A DNA stretch of 64,000 nt, taken from Flavobacteriales bacterium (GTDB lineage Bacteria; Bacteroidota; Bacteroidia; Flavobacteriales_C; GCA-002722245). The notes under the pieces were generated by a model. The model did no database searches and was not told the origin of the DNA. It saw only the letters and a program-made list of their open reading frames with translations. The first letter of the stretch is position 1. Each line of letters opens with the position of its first letter. Position numbers and translations under genes: made by a program. Location of the stretch: the NCBI GenBank assembly GCA_002722245.1, contig PBLA01000033.1, forward strand, positions 130,813 to 194,812, in the 5' to 3' direction. Positions 34,751-42,246 of this stretch are shown in pieces.

Positions 34751-37183
34751 TTAGTAATTAGCTATTCGAACAATATCTGCAAATACTCCTGCTGCGGTAA
34801 CTCCTGCTCCTGCTCCTGCTCCTTGAATAACCATTGGCTGAGCAACATAACGATCCGTGTAAAGCGCAACTGTGTTATCCGTTCCTTGTAAATTATAAAA
34901 AGGATGACTCGAATCTACCGCTTGCAACTCTACCGTGGCCTTTCCATTCTCAAACTTTGCAATAACGCGTAACTTTCTGTTTTCGGCTTGTGCCTCATTA
35001 ACCATAGCGCGGAAAGTTGCTTCGTCGTTACTTAGAACGTTGAAAAAATCTTCAACAGATTCTACCTCAAAACAAGCCTTAGGAAGAATGTCTTTAACTT
35101 CAATATCATCAAACTCCATCTTTATTCCCGCCTCACGAATCAGAATTAAAATTTTACGCTTCACATCTACTCCTGAAAGATCAATTCTAGGATCCGGCTC
35201 CGTGTAACCCTCTGTTTTAGCCTGCATAACTACATCATGAAAAGTATTTTCACCATTGTAGGTATTAAAAATAAAATTCAATGACCCGGATACAGTCGCT
35301 TCAATTTTTTGAATTCGATCGCCTGAATGCACTAAATCGTTAATGGTACCAATTACGGGCAAACCGGCTCCAACATTAGTTTCGTATAGAAACTTAACGT
35401 TATTCTTTAAACAAATATTTTTTAACTCCTGATATAAATCATAATCCGAAGAACAGGCAATTTTATTTGCGGTAACCACATTGATGTTTTTCGATAATGC
35501 TGTTTTGTATACAGAAGCAATTTCATAATTAGCTGTACAATCAACAAACACAGAATTTCTTAAATTCATTTGAGCAATTTGAGCAACCAATTCATCCTTA
35601 TCAAAAGGAAGATCCGACGCTTCAACTTGTTCTTGCCAATCATCTAGCGCAATGCCTGATTCATCCAACAGCATTTTTCTGGAGTTCGCTAAACCAGCAA
35701 CCCGAACAACAATATTTGAATTTTCCTGAAGTGTAGCTTGTTGGCGCTTAATTTGATTAACTAACTCTCCTCCAACATTACCCACACCTACTACAAATAA
35801 ATTCAGGACTTTATTCGATCCCTCAAAATGATTTTCATGAAGGACATTTAACGCCTTTTTTACATCTTTTTCCTCTATCACAGCTGAAATATTTCGTTCT
35901 GATGACCCTTGTGCAATCGCTCTCATATTTATTCCGTTACTACCTAGGGTGTTAAACATTTTACCACTAACATTTACCTGTCCGTTCATCTTCTCCCCAA
36001 CCAATGCAATAACCGATAGCCCTGTTTCCATACGTGGACTATTAATTTTTCCTGTTTGAATTTCAAAAGCAAACTCTTCTCTTACAGCATCTACCGCATC
36101 ATCAATGTCCTCAGGGACAATAGCGAAAGAAATAGAATGCTCCGAAGATGCCTGTGTAATTAGAATGATATTTACTTTGGCGCGCGCGAGGGCTCCAAAT
36201 AAGCGAGCAGAGATACCCGGAATCCCAATCATTCCAGAACCGCTTAAACTTGCTAATGCAATTTGATCAATAGAACTAATTCCTTTGATAGGCATACCCT
36301 CATCAGCACTTGCCGTAATAAGGGTCCCTTGATCCTCTGGCGCAAACGTATTTTTTATTTTTAGTGGAATTCCTTTTTTATAGACTGGTAAAATAGTTGG
36401 TGGGTAAATCACCTTAGCACCAAAATGAGACAACTCCATTGCTTCTTTGTAAGAGGCAAATTTTACTGGAAAAGCGGCTTTCACCTTTCGGGGATCAGCT
36501 GTATACATTCCACTTACATCTGTCCAAATTTGAACCTCAGAGGCTTCCACTCCTGAGGCAAACAGCGCAGCAGAAAAGTCTGAACCTCCTCTACCCAATG
36601 TTGAGGTAATTCCTGCTTGCGTGGAAGCAACAAATCCAGGGGCAACAAATATTTGAGATGAACTTCGCTCAAAATATTCTTTTATGTTTTTGTAGGTCAC
36701 ATCGTACTGTACTGAAGCCCCACCATGTTGGTCATCTGTTAAAATCAAACGCTTAGAATCTACCAATTCAGCGTCCAATACTTTTGAAACCAGAATAGAA
36801 GAAAGAGATTCTCCAAAACTCACCACAAAATCGGATGTTTTTGGCGACAATTCCTGTACCAAGTAAACCCCACTTAAAATATCCTCCAGTTGATTTAAGA
36901 GTACTTTTATAGTAGCAATGACACCACTTTGTTCATCAATGGAAATCAATGATCGAACCGCATCAAAATGTTTCGCCTCAATTTCTTTAACAATCTCCTT
37001 GTAAGAATTATCACCATTTGCAGCTAAATCGCTTGCGGCTAAAAGCTTATTGGTGACTTGAGACATTGCCGAAACAACAACAATAACTCGCTCTTCCTTC
37101 GCTTCATTGGCAATAATTGCACTCACTTTTTTGATTGAGTCCGATGTTCCAACTGATGTTCCTCCAAATTTTAAAACTTTCAT
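34751..37183 (-). CDS. thrA: Bifunctional aspartate kinase / homoserine dehydrogenase
   Basis: An 810-residue fusion. The kinase part (about 1-460) has MKVLKFGGTSVG, VVVSAMSQVTN, SFGESLSSILV, TLGRGGSDFSA and a two-ACT regulatory region (GIPGISARLFGALARAKVNII). The homoserine dehydrogenase part (about 465-810) starts with LNLFVVGVGNVGGELV (NAD(P)-binding), then TANKIACSSDYDLYQEL, GAGLPVIGTINDLVHSGD and GAGAGAGVTAAGVFADIV. It catalyses the first and third steps from aspartate to threonine. The ATG at 37183 gives the standard MKVLKFGGTS start; a longer reading is not needed. It is the first gene of thrABC, with a leader of about 250 bases upstream. Confidence 0.97.
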   Translation of the reverse strand: MKVLKFGGTSVGTSDSIKKVSAIIANEAKEERVIVVVSAMSQVTNKLLAASDLAANGDNSYKEIVKEIEAKHFDAVRSLISIDEQSGVIATIKVLLNQLEDILSGVYLVQELSPKTSDFVVSFGESLSSILVSKVLDAELVDSKRLILTDDQHGGASVQYDVTYKNIKEYFERSSSQIFVAPGFVASTQAGITSTLGRGGSDFSAALFASGVEASEVQIWTDVSGMYTADPRKVKAAFPVKFASYKEAMELSHFGAKVIYPPTILPVYKKGIPLKIKNTFAPEDQGTLITASADEGMPIKGISSIDQIALASLSGSGMIGIPGISARLFGALARAKVNIILITQASSEHSISFAIVPEDIDDAVDAVREEFAFEIQTGKINSPRMETGLSVIALVGEKMNGQVNVSGKMFNTLGSNGINMRAIAQGSSERNISAVIEEKDVKKALNVLHENHFEGSNKVLNLFVVGVGNVGGELVNQIKRQQATLQENSNIVVRVAGLANSRKMLLDESGIALDDWQEQVEASDLPFDKDELVAQIAQMNLRNSVFVDCTANYEIASVYKTALSKNINVVTANKIACSSDYDLYQELKNICLKNNVKFLYETNVGAGLPVIGTINDLVHSGDRIQKIEATVSGSLNFIFNTYNGENTFHDVVMQAKTEGYTEPDPRIDLSGVDVKRKILILIREAGIKMEFDDIEVKDILPKACFEVESVEDFFNVLSNDEATFRAMVNEAQAENRKLRVIAKFENGKATVELQAVDSSHPFYNLQGTDNTVALYTDRYVAQPMVIQGAGAGAGVTAAGVFADIVRIANY

Positions 37184-37255
37184 GTGTATTTCGTTTAAAT
37201 GTTCAAGATCCATGAAACAATTGTGTCACTTTCTCTTTTCCTTGTATTCGACTTG

Positions 37256-37270
37256 TGCGCCGCAGGCGCA
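37256..37270 (-). other. GC-rich hairpin in the thr leader
   Basis: Perfect 6-bp stem TGCGCC/GGCGCA with a 3-base loop, about 75 bases before thrA. On the transcript it is preceded, not followed, by a U-run, so it is not a standard terminator. It may be an anti-terminator or pause element. Confidence 0.6.
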
Positions 37271-37340
37271 AAAATATTGAATATTAGTGCGACTAGCTAA
37301 CGTTTTAGTCAGAAATAAATAACCCTATAAATTATATGTA

Positions 37341-37362
37341 AAAATTAAACCCCAAAAGGGGT
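37341..37362 (-). terminator. Candidate attenuator hairpin at the end of the thr leader ORF
   Basis: On the transcript ACCCC-TTTT-GGGGT is followed by TTAATTTTT. The 5' arm is formed by the ACC (Thr24) and CCT codons of the leader ORF, and the hairpin ends at its stop codon. The stem has only five pairs but four are G-C. Confidence 0.6.
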
Positions 37363-37431
37363 AATAATAGCAATAGCAATAACGGTTGTAGTTGCTGAAA
37401 TCAATAAGATATTCTTGCTAATCATATGCAT
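37345..37431 (-). CDS. Threonine/isoleucine-rich leader peptide of the thr operon (thrL-like)
   Basis: A 28-codon ORF (ATG 37431, or the in-frame ATG at 37425) in the thrA 5' region. It reads MHMISKNILLISATTTVIAI followed by AIITPFGV. It contains three consecutive Thr codons (14-16), a fourth Thr at 24 and seven Ile codons. Thr and Ile are the residues that a thr operon leader would sense, as in the Thr/Ile-rich ThrL of enterobacteria. The stop sits inside a G-C hairpin followed by a T-run, and a TATCTTTG promoter element lies 10 bases upstream of the first ATG. Translation here probably controls transcription of thrABC by attenuation. The composition, position and operon identity agree strongly; regulation itself is inferred. 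Confidence 0.78.
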   Translation of the reverse strand: MHMISKNILLISATTTVIAIAIITPFGV

Positions 37432-37440
37432 AATGAAGAG

Positions 37441-37448
37441 CAAAGATA
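37441..37448 (-). promoter_or_regulatory. Candidate -7 promoter element (TAnnTTTG) of the thr operon
   Basis: On the minus strand TATCTTTG matches the Bacteroidota -7 consensus, with a TTG 16 bases upstream (slightly short spacing). It would start a transcript a few bases before the leader ATG. Confidence 0.55.
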
Positions 37449-37510
37449 AGAAGAATAAACCAATCAAGTTACATTCCAACTTTTATGAAAGTAAATCGTA
37501 AATTAGAACA

Positions 37511-38233
37511 GTGCTTATTCAAAAACCATATTTTTTTTTACTCCCTCTCTTTGCTGTACTTTTTACAAGCTGTCACACTAAATTTAAAGACAGCTACAGT
37601 GGTGGATCAGGAGGAAGAAAATATAGACTTAAATTCAACGATTCATACGGTGGCGGGTCAGGTCGAAAAAAACAATTAGGCTTTAGAGACTCCTATCGAG
37701 GAGGAGGAGGAAGGAGAAGCCAGCATGGCTTCAAAGACACTTATGGAGGAGGAAGTGGAAGACGAAATCAACACGGATTTAAAGATTCATACGCAGGTGG
37801 CGGTGGAAGACGAAATCAACTTGGATTTAAAGACTCATACAGAGGAGGAGGTGGAAGAAAAGGTCAAATAGGATTTCGAGACACCTATGGCAGTAGAGGA
37901 AATGGAAGAAAGAATCAACATGGATTCAAAGACTCTTACGGAGGTCAATCCGGACGAAAAAACCAACATGGATTCAAAGATTCATATCGAAAAAATAGTC
38001 GAGGCAAAATAAAAACGAAATACAATAAAGATCCCTATAATTCATCTGCTAAAAGGAAAACAAGAGGGTATCAAGATCCGGATCGAAAATGGTATAAAAT
38101 TGGAAGTAAACAAAAGCGCGAAGGAAAACCATTTAAAAATCGAAAAACATACACTACAAAGGATAAAAAGCATACCATTCCAAAAAAGAAAAAGAAAGTA
38201 AATCGGTCAACAAAATTTGAAGGACAAAAATAA
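37511..38233 (+). CDS. Repeat lipoprotein with nine 16-residue Gly/Arg/Tyr repeats
   Basis: A 240-residue protein from a GTG at 37511, with a hydrophobic signal ending in LFTSC (C21). From residue 25 it consists of about nine copies of a 16-residue unit, typified by FKDSYGGGSGRKNQHG and FKDSYAGGGGRRNQLG. Two degenerate units (YNKDPYNSS, YQDPDRKWYK) and a Lys-rich tail follow. It is extremely basic, with no other domain. The mature protein should be lipid-anchored in the envelope and disordered; the Arg/Gly/Tyr content would suit binding of acidic polysaccharide or nucleic acid. A T9 tract in the signal region and an alternative ATG at 37485 in another frame make the true start uncertain. It is divergent from the thr leader. 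Confidence 0.75.
   Translation: MLIQKPYFFLLPLFAVLFTSCHTKFKDSYSGGSGGRKYRLKFNDSYGGGSGRKKQLGFRDSYRGGGGRRSQHGFKDTYGGGSGRRNQHGFKDSYAGGGGRRNQLGFKDSYRGGGGRKGQIGFRDTYGSRGNGRKNQHGFKDSYGGQSGRKNQHGFKDSYRKNSRGKIKTKYNKDPYNSSAKRKTRGYQDPDRKWYKIGSKQKREGKPFKNRKTYTTKDKKHTIPKKKKKVNRSTKFEGQK
37582..38010 (+). repeat. Tandem 48-bp coding repeats
   Basis: Nine diverged 48-bp units encode the 16-residue repeats of the lipoprotein; one unit carries an extra codon (TYGSRGNGRKN). Units share TTYAARGAYTCNTAY at the start and GGNMGNMGNAAYCAA later. Divergence is mostly synonymous or K/R exchanges. Confidence 0.85.
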
Positions 38234-38284
38234 ACACACCCGTTTGCATTGCCGTTTTCCAATCATTTTTTCCGTTGAAAGAAG

Positions 38285-38292
38285 TATCTTTG
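38285..38292 (+). promoter_or_regulatory. Candidate -7 element (TAnnTTTG) for the SbsA-Ig lipoprotein
   Basis: TATCTTTG, ending 4 bases before the ATG at 38297, so the mRNA leader would be extremely short. No well-spaced -33 element seen. Confidence 0.45.
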
Positions 38293-38296
38293 TATC

Positions 38297-39916
38297 ATGT
38301 TTTCAAAATTCCTTCGCAACATTCATTTCATCGCGTTTTTTACGATCACTAGTGTGATATTGTGGGGATGTGGACAAAGAGGTGCCCCCAGTGGTGGGCC
38401 TCGTGATATAACTCCTCCTGAGGTTGTTCAATCATACCCAAAAAAGATGGGGACAAATTTCAAAGGCTCTGAAATATTCTGGAAGTTTGATGAATATGTT
38501 ACAAATACAGGGTTGGCCCAAGAATTATTAATTTCTCCTCCTGTAAATCACCCACCCTCCATTAAGTTAATTGGAAAAAAACTAACGCTGAAATTTGATA
38601 CCGTTCTTAACGAAAATACGACGTATAGCATCTATTTAGGAAAAGGAATCAAGGACCTAAATGAAGGAAATCCACTAGAAAACAACCTATTCATTTTTAG
38701 TACAGGTGATCAAATAGATAGTTTATCTTTCCATGGTGAAATTTACGATGGTGAAACCATGCAACCAATGAATGAAGGTATGATTCATTTGTACAAAGAG
38801 GTTGACGATTCCGTTCCTGCTCAACAAATACCCTCTTACTTTGCTAAAATTAATGAAGGTCATTTCCACTTTAGCAACCTATCTGAAGGTGAATATAAAC
38901 TTATCGCCCTGGTAGATAATAATGGAAACTATTTATATGACTTACCCAATGAAAAAATAGCGTTTGTAGCCGAGCCAATTCGCGTAACTGAATACCAAGA
39001 CTCATTAGAAATTGTTTTAAAATCATTTATTACGCCTGATCAACGCCAATTTATCTCGTCGAAAAAATGTGATTTCAACGGCGTAATTCAATTGGAATTC
39101 AATCAACCTGTTCAAAAATGCAACATTGAAATGATGGATCATTCCTTTAAAAAAGATTGGAAAATCGAACAGTGGAATAACACACGAAATTTACTCACCA
39201 TATGGAGTACAGAAATTTTAGAACAAGACTCCATTCATCTTTTAGTCTCCTTTGATGAAGAACTAGACACCATATTCTTTGATCTTTCCAAAAGAAAAAA
39301 AATACGTGATCAGCCACTCACTGTTGAGCACAATTTTGAGGGTTTAGGAAACTCCTACAAAAAGAAATTAGCACTTACCTTTTCACAACCCATCTCATCG
39401 TATGATGTATCAAAATTTCAATTGCAAAATCCTTACGACACAACAAACATTCAAATTTCACAAGAAAATGAATTGCTTATTGTAGATGAAATATTTCAAG
39501 AAAGTACCCATTATACGCTGCAACTTCTCCCTCAAGCTGTAAAATCTATTTTTGATGTGTATAATACCGATACCATATCTCTCCATTTCTCTACAACATC
39601 CACTGCATCCTTGGGTAATTTAAATATCAACTACAATTTTGAACAAGCAAATCAACACGGTGTTTTACAAGTATATCGTGAGCAGAAATTAATCAAAGAA
39701 GTAAAGGTACTTAATCAACAAGGTTTGGTAAGTCTTGAGGGCATTCAACCCGGAGATTATCAATTGAAATATATTTCCGATTGGGATAACAATGGCGTGT
39801 GGTCAGCAGGGAATTATTGGACCAAACAACAACCCGAAAACGTGTATTGGTATAGCGAGCCCATTAATTTGCGCGCAAACTGGGACTTGGATGTAAATTG
39901 GCAATTAATTCCTTAA
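38297..39916 (+). CDS. SbsA Ig-like domain lipoprotein
   Basis: A 539-residue lipoprotein (lipobox LWGC, C25). The mature start GQRGAPSGGPRDITPPEVVQSYPKKMGTNF is typical of a widespread Bacteroidota family with an N-terminal Big_5/SbsA Ig-like domain (about 35-140, ending in YLGKGIKDLNEGNPLENN and FIFSTGD). A carboxypeptidase-regulatory-like beta domain (about 150-235) and further beta-sandwich repeats follow. It ends in a QPGDYQLKYISDWDNNGVWSAGNY segment. It is probably anchored in the outer membrane. Members often co-occur with envelope genes but have no firmly assigned role. The next gene starts 11 bases downstream. Confidence 0.85.
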   Translation: MFSKFLRNIHFIAFFTITSVILWGCGQRGAPSGGPRDITPPEVVQSYPKKMGTNFKGSEIFWKFDEYVTNTGLAQELLISPPVNHPPSIKLIGKKLTLKFDTVLNENTTYSIYLGKGIKDLNEGNPLENNLFIFSTGDQIDSLSFHGEIYDGETMQPMNEGMIHLYKEVDDSVPAQQIPSYFAKINEGHFHFSNLSEGEYKLIALVDNNGNYLYDLPNEKIAFVAEPIRVTEYQDSLEIVLKSFITPDQRQFISSKKCDFNGVIQLEFNQPVQKCNIEMMDHSFKKDWKIEQWNNTRNLLTIWSTEILEQDSIHLLVSFDEELDTIFFDLSKRKKIRDQPLTVEHNFEGLGNSYKKKLALTFSQPISSYDVSKFQLQNPYDTTNIQISQENELLIVDEIFQESTHYTLQLLPQAVKSIFDVYNTDTISLHFSTTSTASLGNLNINYNFEQANQHGVLQVYREQKLIKEVKVLNQQGLVSLEGIQPGDYQLKYISDWDNNGVWSAGNYWTKQQPENVYWYSEPINLRANWDLDVNWQLIP

Positions 39917-39927
39917 AAAGGAACTTC

Positions 39928-40977
39928 ATGCGAAAAATTATTCTCGTCATATTACTTATTGCAACGGCTCTTTTTGGACTTGATTACACCTATTCTTTTC
40001 TTATTCAGGAAAATCAAAATATTAAAATCTCCCATGTTATGAAGGGAGGTAAAAATTATGATGTACTTTTTCATGGACCATGTGAACCTCTTTTCACCAT
40101 TGATGCCTCACATATTGATTCACTTATCGGTACCCAATCGTACAATTTTGCCCTAAGACATACCGATTTTGCGGATAACTACCTTCATCTATACCTCTAT
40201 TTAAAAAAAAATAAAGCGCCGAAACAGGTTTATTTATACGTGACCCCAGAAAGTTTTGATCGTAGATTTAATGCATTCCACACGTATCGATTCGCCCCTT
40301 ATTTGGGAGATTCGGTAGTAGATTCAGTAGTTCACGAACTTGATCCAACATACTATGCCAAGTCACGTTTTCCTTTTATGCGGTTCGCTTTTTATAATAG
40401 TTACAAAACGTTTGATGCCCTACAAGGACTTAAACACTATTTAAAAGGGAAAAAAAACGCCTATTTCAAAGACGGTTATATTGCGCATCCTGATAACATT
40501 TATCACACTCAACCCGACGGCTATATTGCTCCTAAACATCTTATCTATGCGGCTAATATGGATGTGACCGTACTCAATGATTCAGCAATTTATTATGAAC
40601 TCTACGCAGCACGCCAACGATTTAACTGGGATAAAAGCAGAGAAAAATATTTAAAAAAAATGTTTGAATTATGTCGTACGCACAATATTGAATTGATTCT
40701 ATATGAAAGTCCCGTATATGCACCCTCTGTCATTGATCAACCTAATCGAGAGCAATTCATTGATCGAACAAAAGAAATTGCCAAAACATATGGATCCGAA
40801 TACCTTACTTTTGACATTCCTTCTATAAGCCAACATAAATCTAATTTTGTTTGTCCACTCATCCTTTCAGTAAAAGGTACTACCCCCTTTTTATCCATCT
40901 TTGCACAATCTATTCAAAAAAGACTTGCGATTACAAACAACTCCATGGAAAGATCATTTCATCCACTTGATCAATAA
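39928..40977 (+). CDS. SGNH/DltD-like exported protein with altered catalytic positions
   Basis: A 349-residue protein with an N-terminal membrane anchor (about 4-22). The pattern YDVLFHGPCEPLFTIDASHID (residues 44-64) aligns with the strand-loop that carries the GSS(E) nucleophile motif of DltD/AlgJ-like SGNH proteins, but the serine is replaced (G50-P51-C52-E53). Near residue 310 the usual DxxH is replaced by CPLIL in VCPLILSVKGTTPF, while the flanking LSVKGTTPF remains family-like. Cys52 might act as nucleophile, but the loss of Asp and His argues for a pseudoenzyme or binding protein. It lies 11 bases after the SbsA-Ig gene and was probably co-transcribed with it. The family assignment is inference from pattern. 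Confidence 0.6.
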   Translation: MRKIILVILLIATALFGLDYTYSFLIQENQNIKISHVMKGGKNYDVLFHGPCEPLFTIDASHIDSLIGTQSYNFALRHTDFADNYLHLYLYLKKNKAPKQVYLYVTPESFDRRFNAFHTYRFAPYLGDSVVDSVVHELDPTYYAKSRFPFMRFAFYNSYKTFDALQGLKHYLKGKKNAYFKDGYIAHPDNIYHTQPDGYIAPKHLIYAANMDVTVLNDSAIYYELYAARQRFNWDKSREKYLKKMFELCRTHNIELILYESPVYAPSVIDQPNREQFIDRTKEIAKTYGSEYLTFDIPSISQHKSNFVCPLILSVKGTTPFLSIFAQSIQKRLAITNNSMERSFHPLDQ

Positions 40978-40986
40978 TAAATCATC

Positions 40987-42195
40987 TTACTGCTTTAACA
41001 TACCTGCAATGAATCCTGTAGTCCATGCCGCTTGAAAATTAAATCCTCCTGTTACACCATCAATATTAAGCACTTCACCCGCAAAATAAAGATTAGGAAC
41101 CACCTTACTCTCCATGGTTTTTATATTCACATCCTTTAAACAAACACCACCGCAAGTGACAAATTCCTCTTTGAACGTTGTTTTTCCTTTTGCTTGGTAT
41201 TCATCATTTAGAAGCGTATTGATGATCCTATTTTTCTCTTTTTTACTCAATTCGCCATTCATCTTTTGAGGATTAATCTCCACTTTTTCAATGAGGTGCT
41301 TCCACAATCGATTAGGAATATCAAAAGGATTTGCGCTTTCCACTTTTTTCTTATCGTAGTTGTAGCAATGTCTGTAAAAAAGTGTTCTCACGTCCTCCTC
41401 ATTGGGATTACCAACCCAATTTACCTGAGCAATAAAACTGTAATTAACCTCTGCTAAATCACGAGCACCCCAAGCAGAAGTTTTTAAGATCGCAGGTCCG
41501 CTCATTCCCCAATGGGTAATTAAAAGAGGACCTTCATGCACCAATTTTGTTCCTTGAATTCGAACAATGGAGTTTTGAACAGAAAGTCCCTGAAATGCTT
41601 TAATTGGTTCCTCAGGCATGTTAAACGTAAATAAAGAAGGTAAGGGGTGTTCAAGTGCATGACCTAAATCCCCTAGCCACTTCAACCCCTCCAATTTGGG
41701 ACTTCCACCCGTTGCTACAATAACCTTGTTAAAATAATGATCAAATCCATCAATAACTACATTGATTCCATTGTCTAATGGTTTTAAAGCATCAATACAA
41801 ACCTGCCTTTTAATCTTTACCCCTAATTTTGAAGCTTCATCCAAAAAACAATTAATAATTGTTATTGACTTATCTGTAATTGGGAACATTCTGTTGTCGG
41901 ACTCGCGTTTTAATTCAACGCCGCGCTCCTTAAACCAAGCAACCGTATGATTCGTATTAAAAATACCAAAAGCCTTTTTCAGTTGCTTTCCTCCTCTTGG
42001 GTAAAATCGGGCTAATTCACTGGCCTTAAAACACGCATGAGTAACATTGCATCTGCCGCCTCCAGAAACTTTGACTTTACTCAAAAGCTTATCTGATTTT
42101 TCGAACACAGTCACCTCTGATGTTGGGTGATGTTTTTTAGCAGATAAAGCGGCAAAAAAACCAGCTGCACCTCCTCCAATAACAGCAATTTTCAT
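40987..42195 (-). CDS. HI0933-family (BaiN/RdsA-like) FAD-dependent oxidoreductase
   Basis: A 402-residue flavoprotein. It has an N-terminal Rossmann motif VIGGGAAGFFAALSA (4-18), the HI0933 hallmark KVKVSGGGRCNVTHAC (42-57), VIVATGGSPKLEG and a C-terminal NLYFAGEVLNIDGVTGGFNFQAAWTTG. Members bind FAD and, in some cases, reduce unsaturated bile-acid intermediates or other substrates; the native substrate here is not known. It is a soluble cytoplasmic protein. It converges on the SGNH-like gene with a 9-base gap and lies downstream of the T9SS gene's terminator. Confidence 0.92.
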   Translation of the reverse strand: MKIAVIGGGAAGFFAALSAKKHHPTSEVTVFEKSDKLLSKVKVSGGGRCNVTHACFKASELARFYPRGGKQLKKAFGIFNTNHTVAWFKERGVELKRESDNRMFPITDKSITIINCFLDEASKLGVKIKRQVCIDALKPLDNGINVVIDGFDHYFNKVIVATGGSPKLEGLKWLGDLGHALEHPLPSLFTFNMPEEPIKAFQGLSVQNSIVRIQGTKLVHEGPLLITHWGMSGPAILKTSAWGARDLAEVNYSFIAQVNWVGNPNEEDVRTLFYRHCYNYDKKKVESANPFDIPNRLWKHLIEKVEINPQKMNGELSKKEKNRIINTLLNDEYQAKGKTTFKEEFVTCGGVCLKDVNIKTMESKVVPNLYFAGEVLNIDGVTGGFNFQAAWTTGFIAGMLKQ

Positions 42196-42210
42196 CCCTC
42201 AAATGTAAGG

Positions 42211-42239
42211 CAAAAAAAAGCCCCTGCTAAGCAAGGGCT
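42211..42239 (-). terminator. Terminator of the T9SS substrate gene
   Basis: Stem GCCCTTGC/GCAGGGGC (one mismatch) with a TTA loop, followed on the minus strand by eight T residues. It lies just past the stop of the 1623-codon gene. Confidence 0.88.
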
Positions 42240-42246
42240 GAAAGTT

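Noticed and set aside
37582-38010. Possible CRISPR array at the 48-bp repeats
   Set aside because: The repeats are in-frame, diverged and contiguous without unique spacers, and no cas gene is nearby. They encode a protein repeat.
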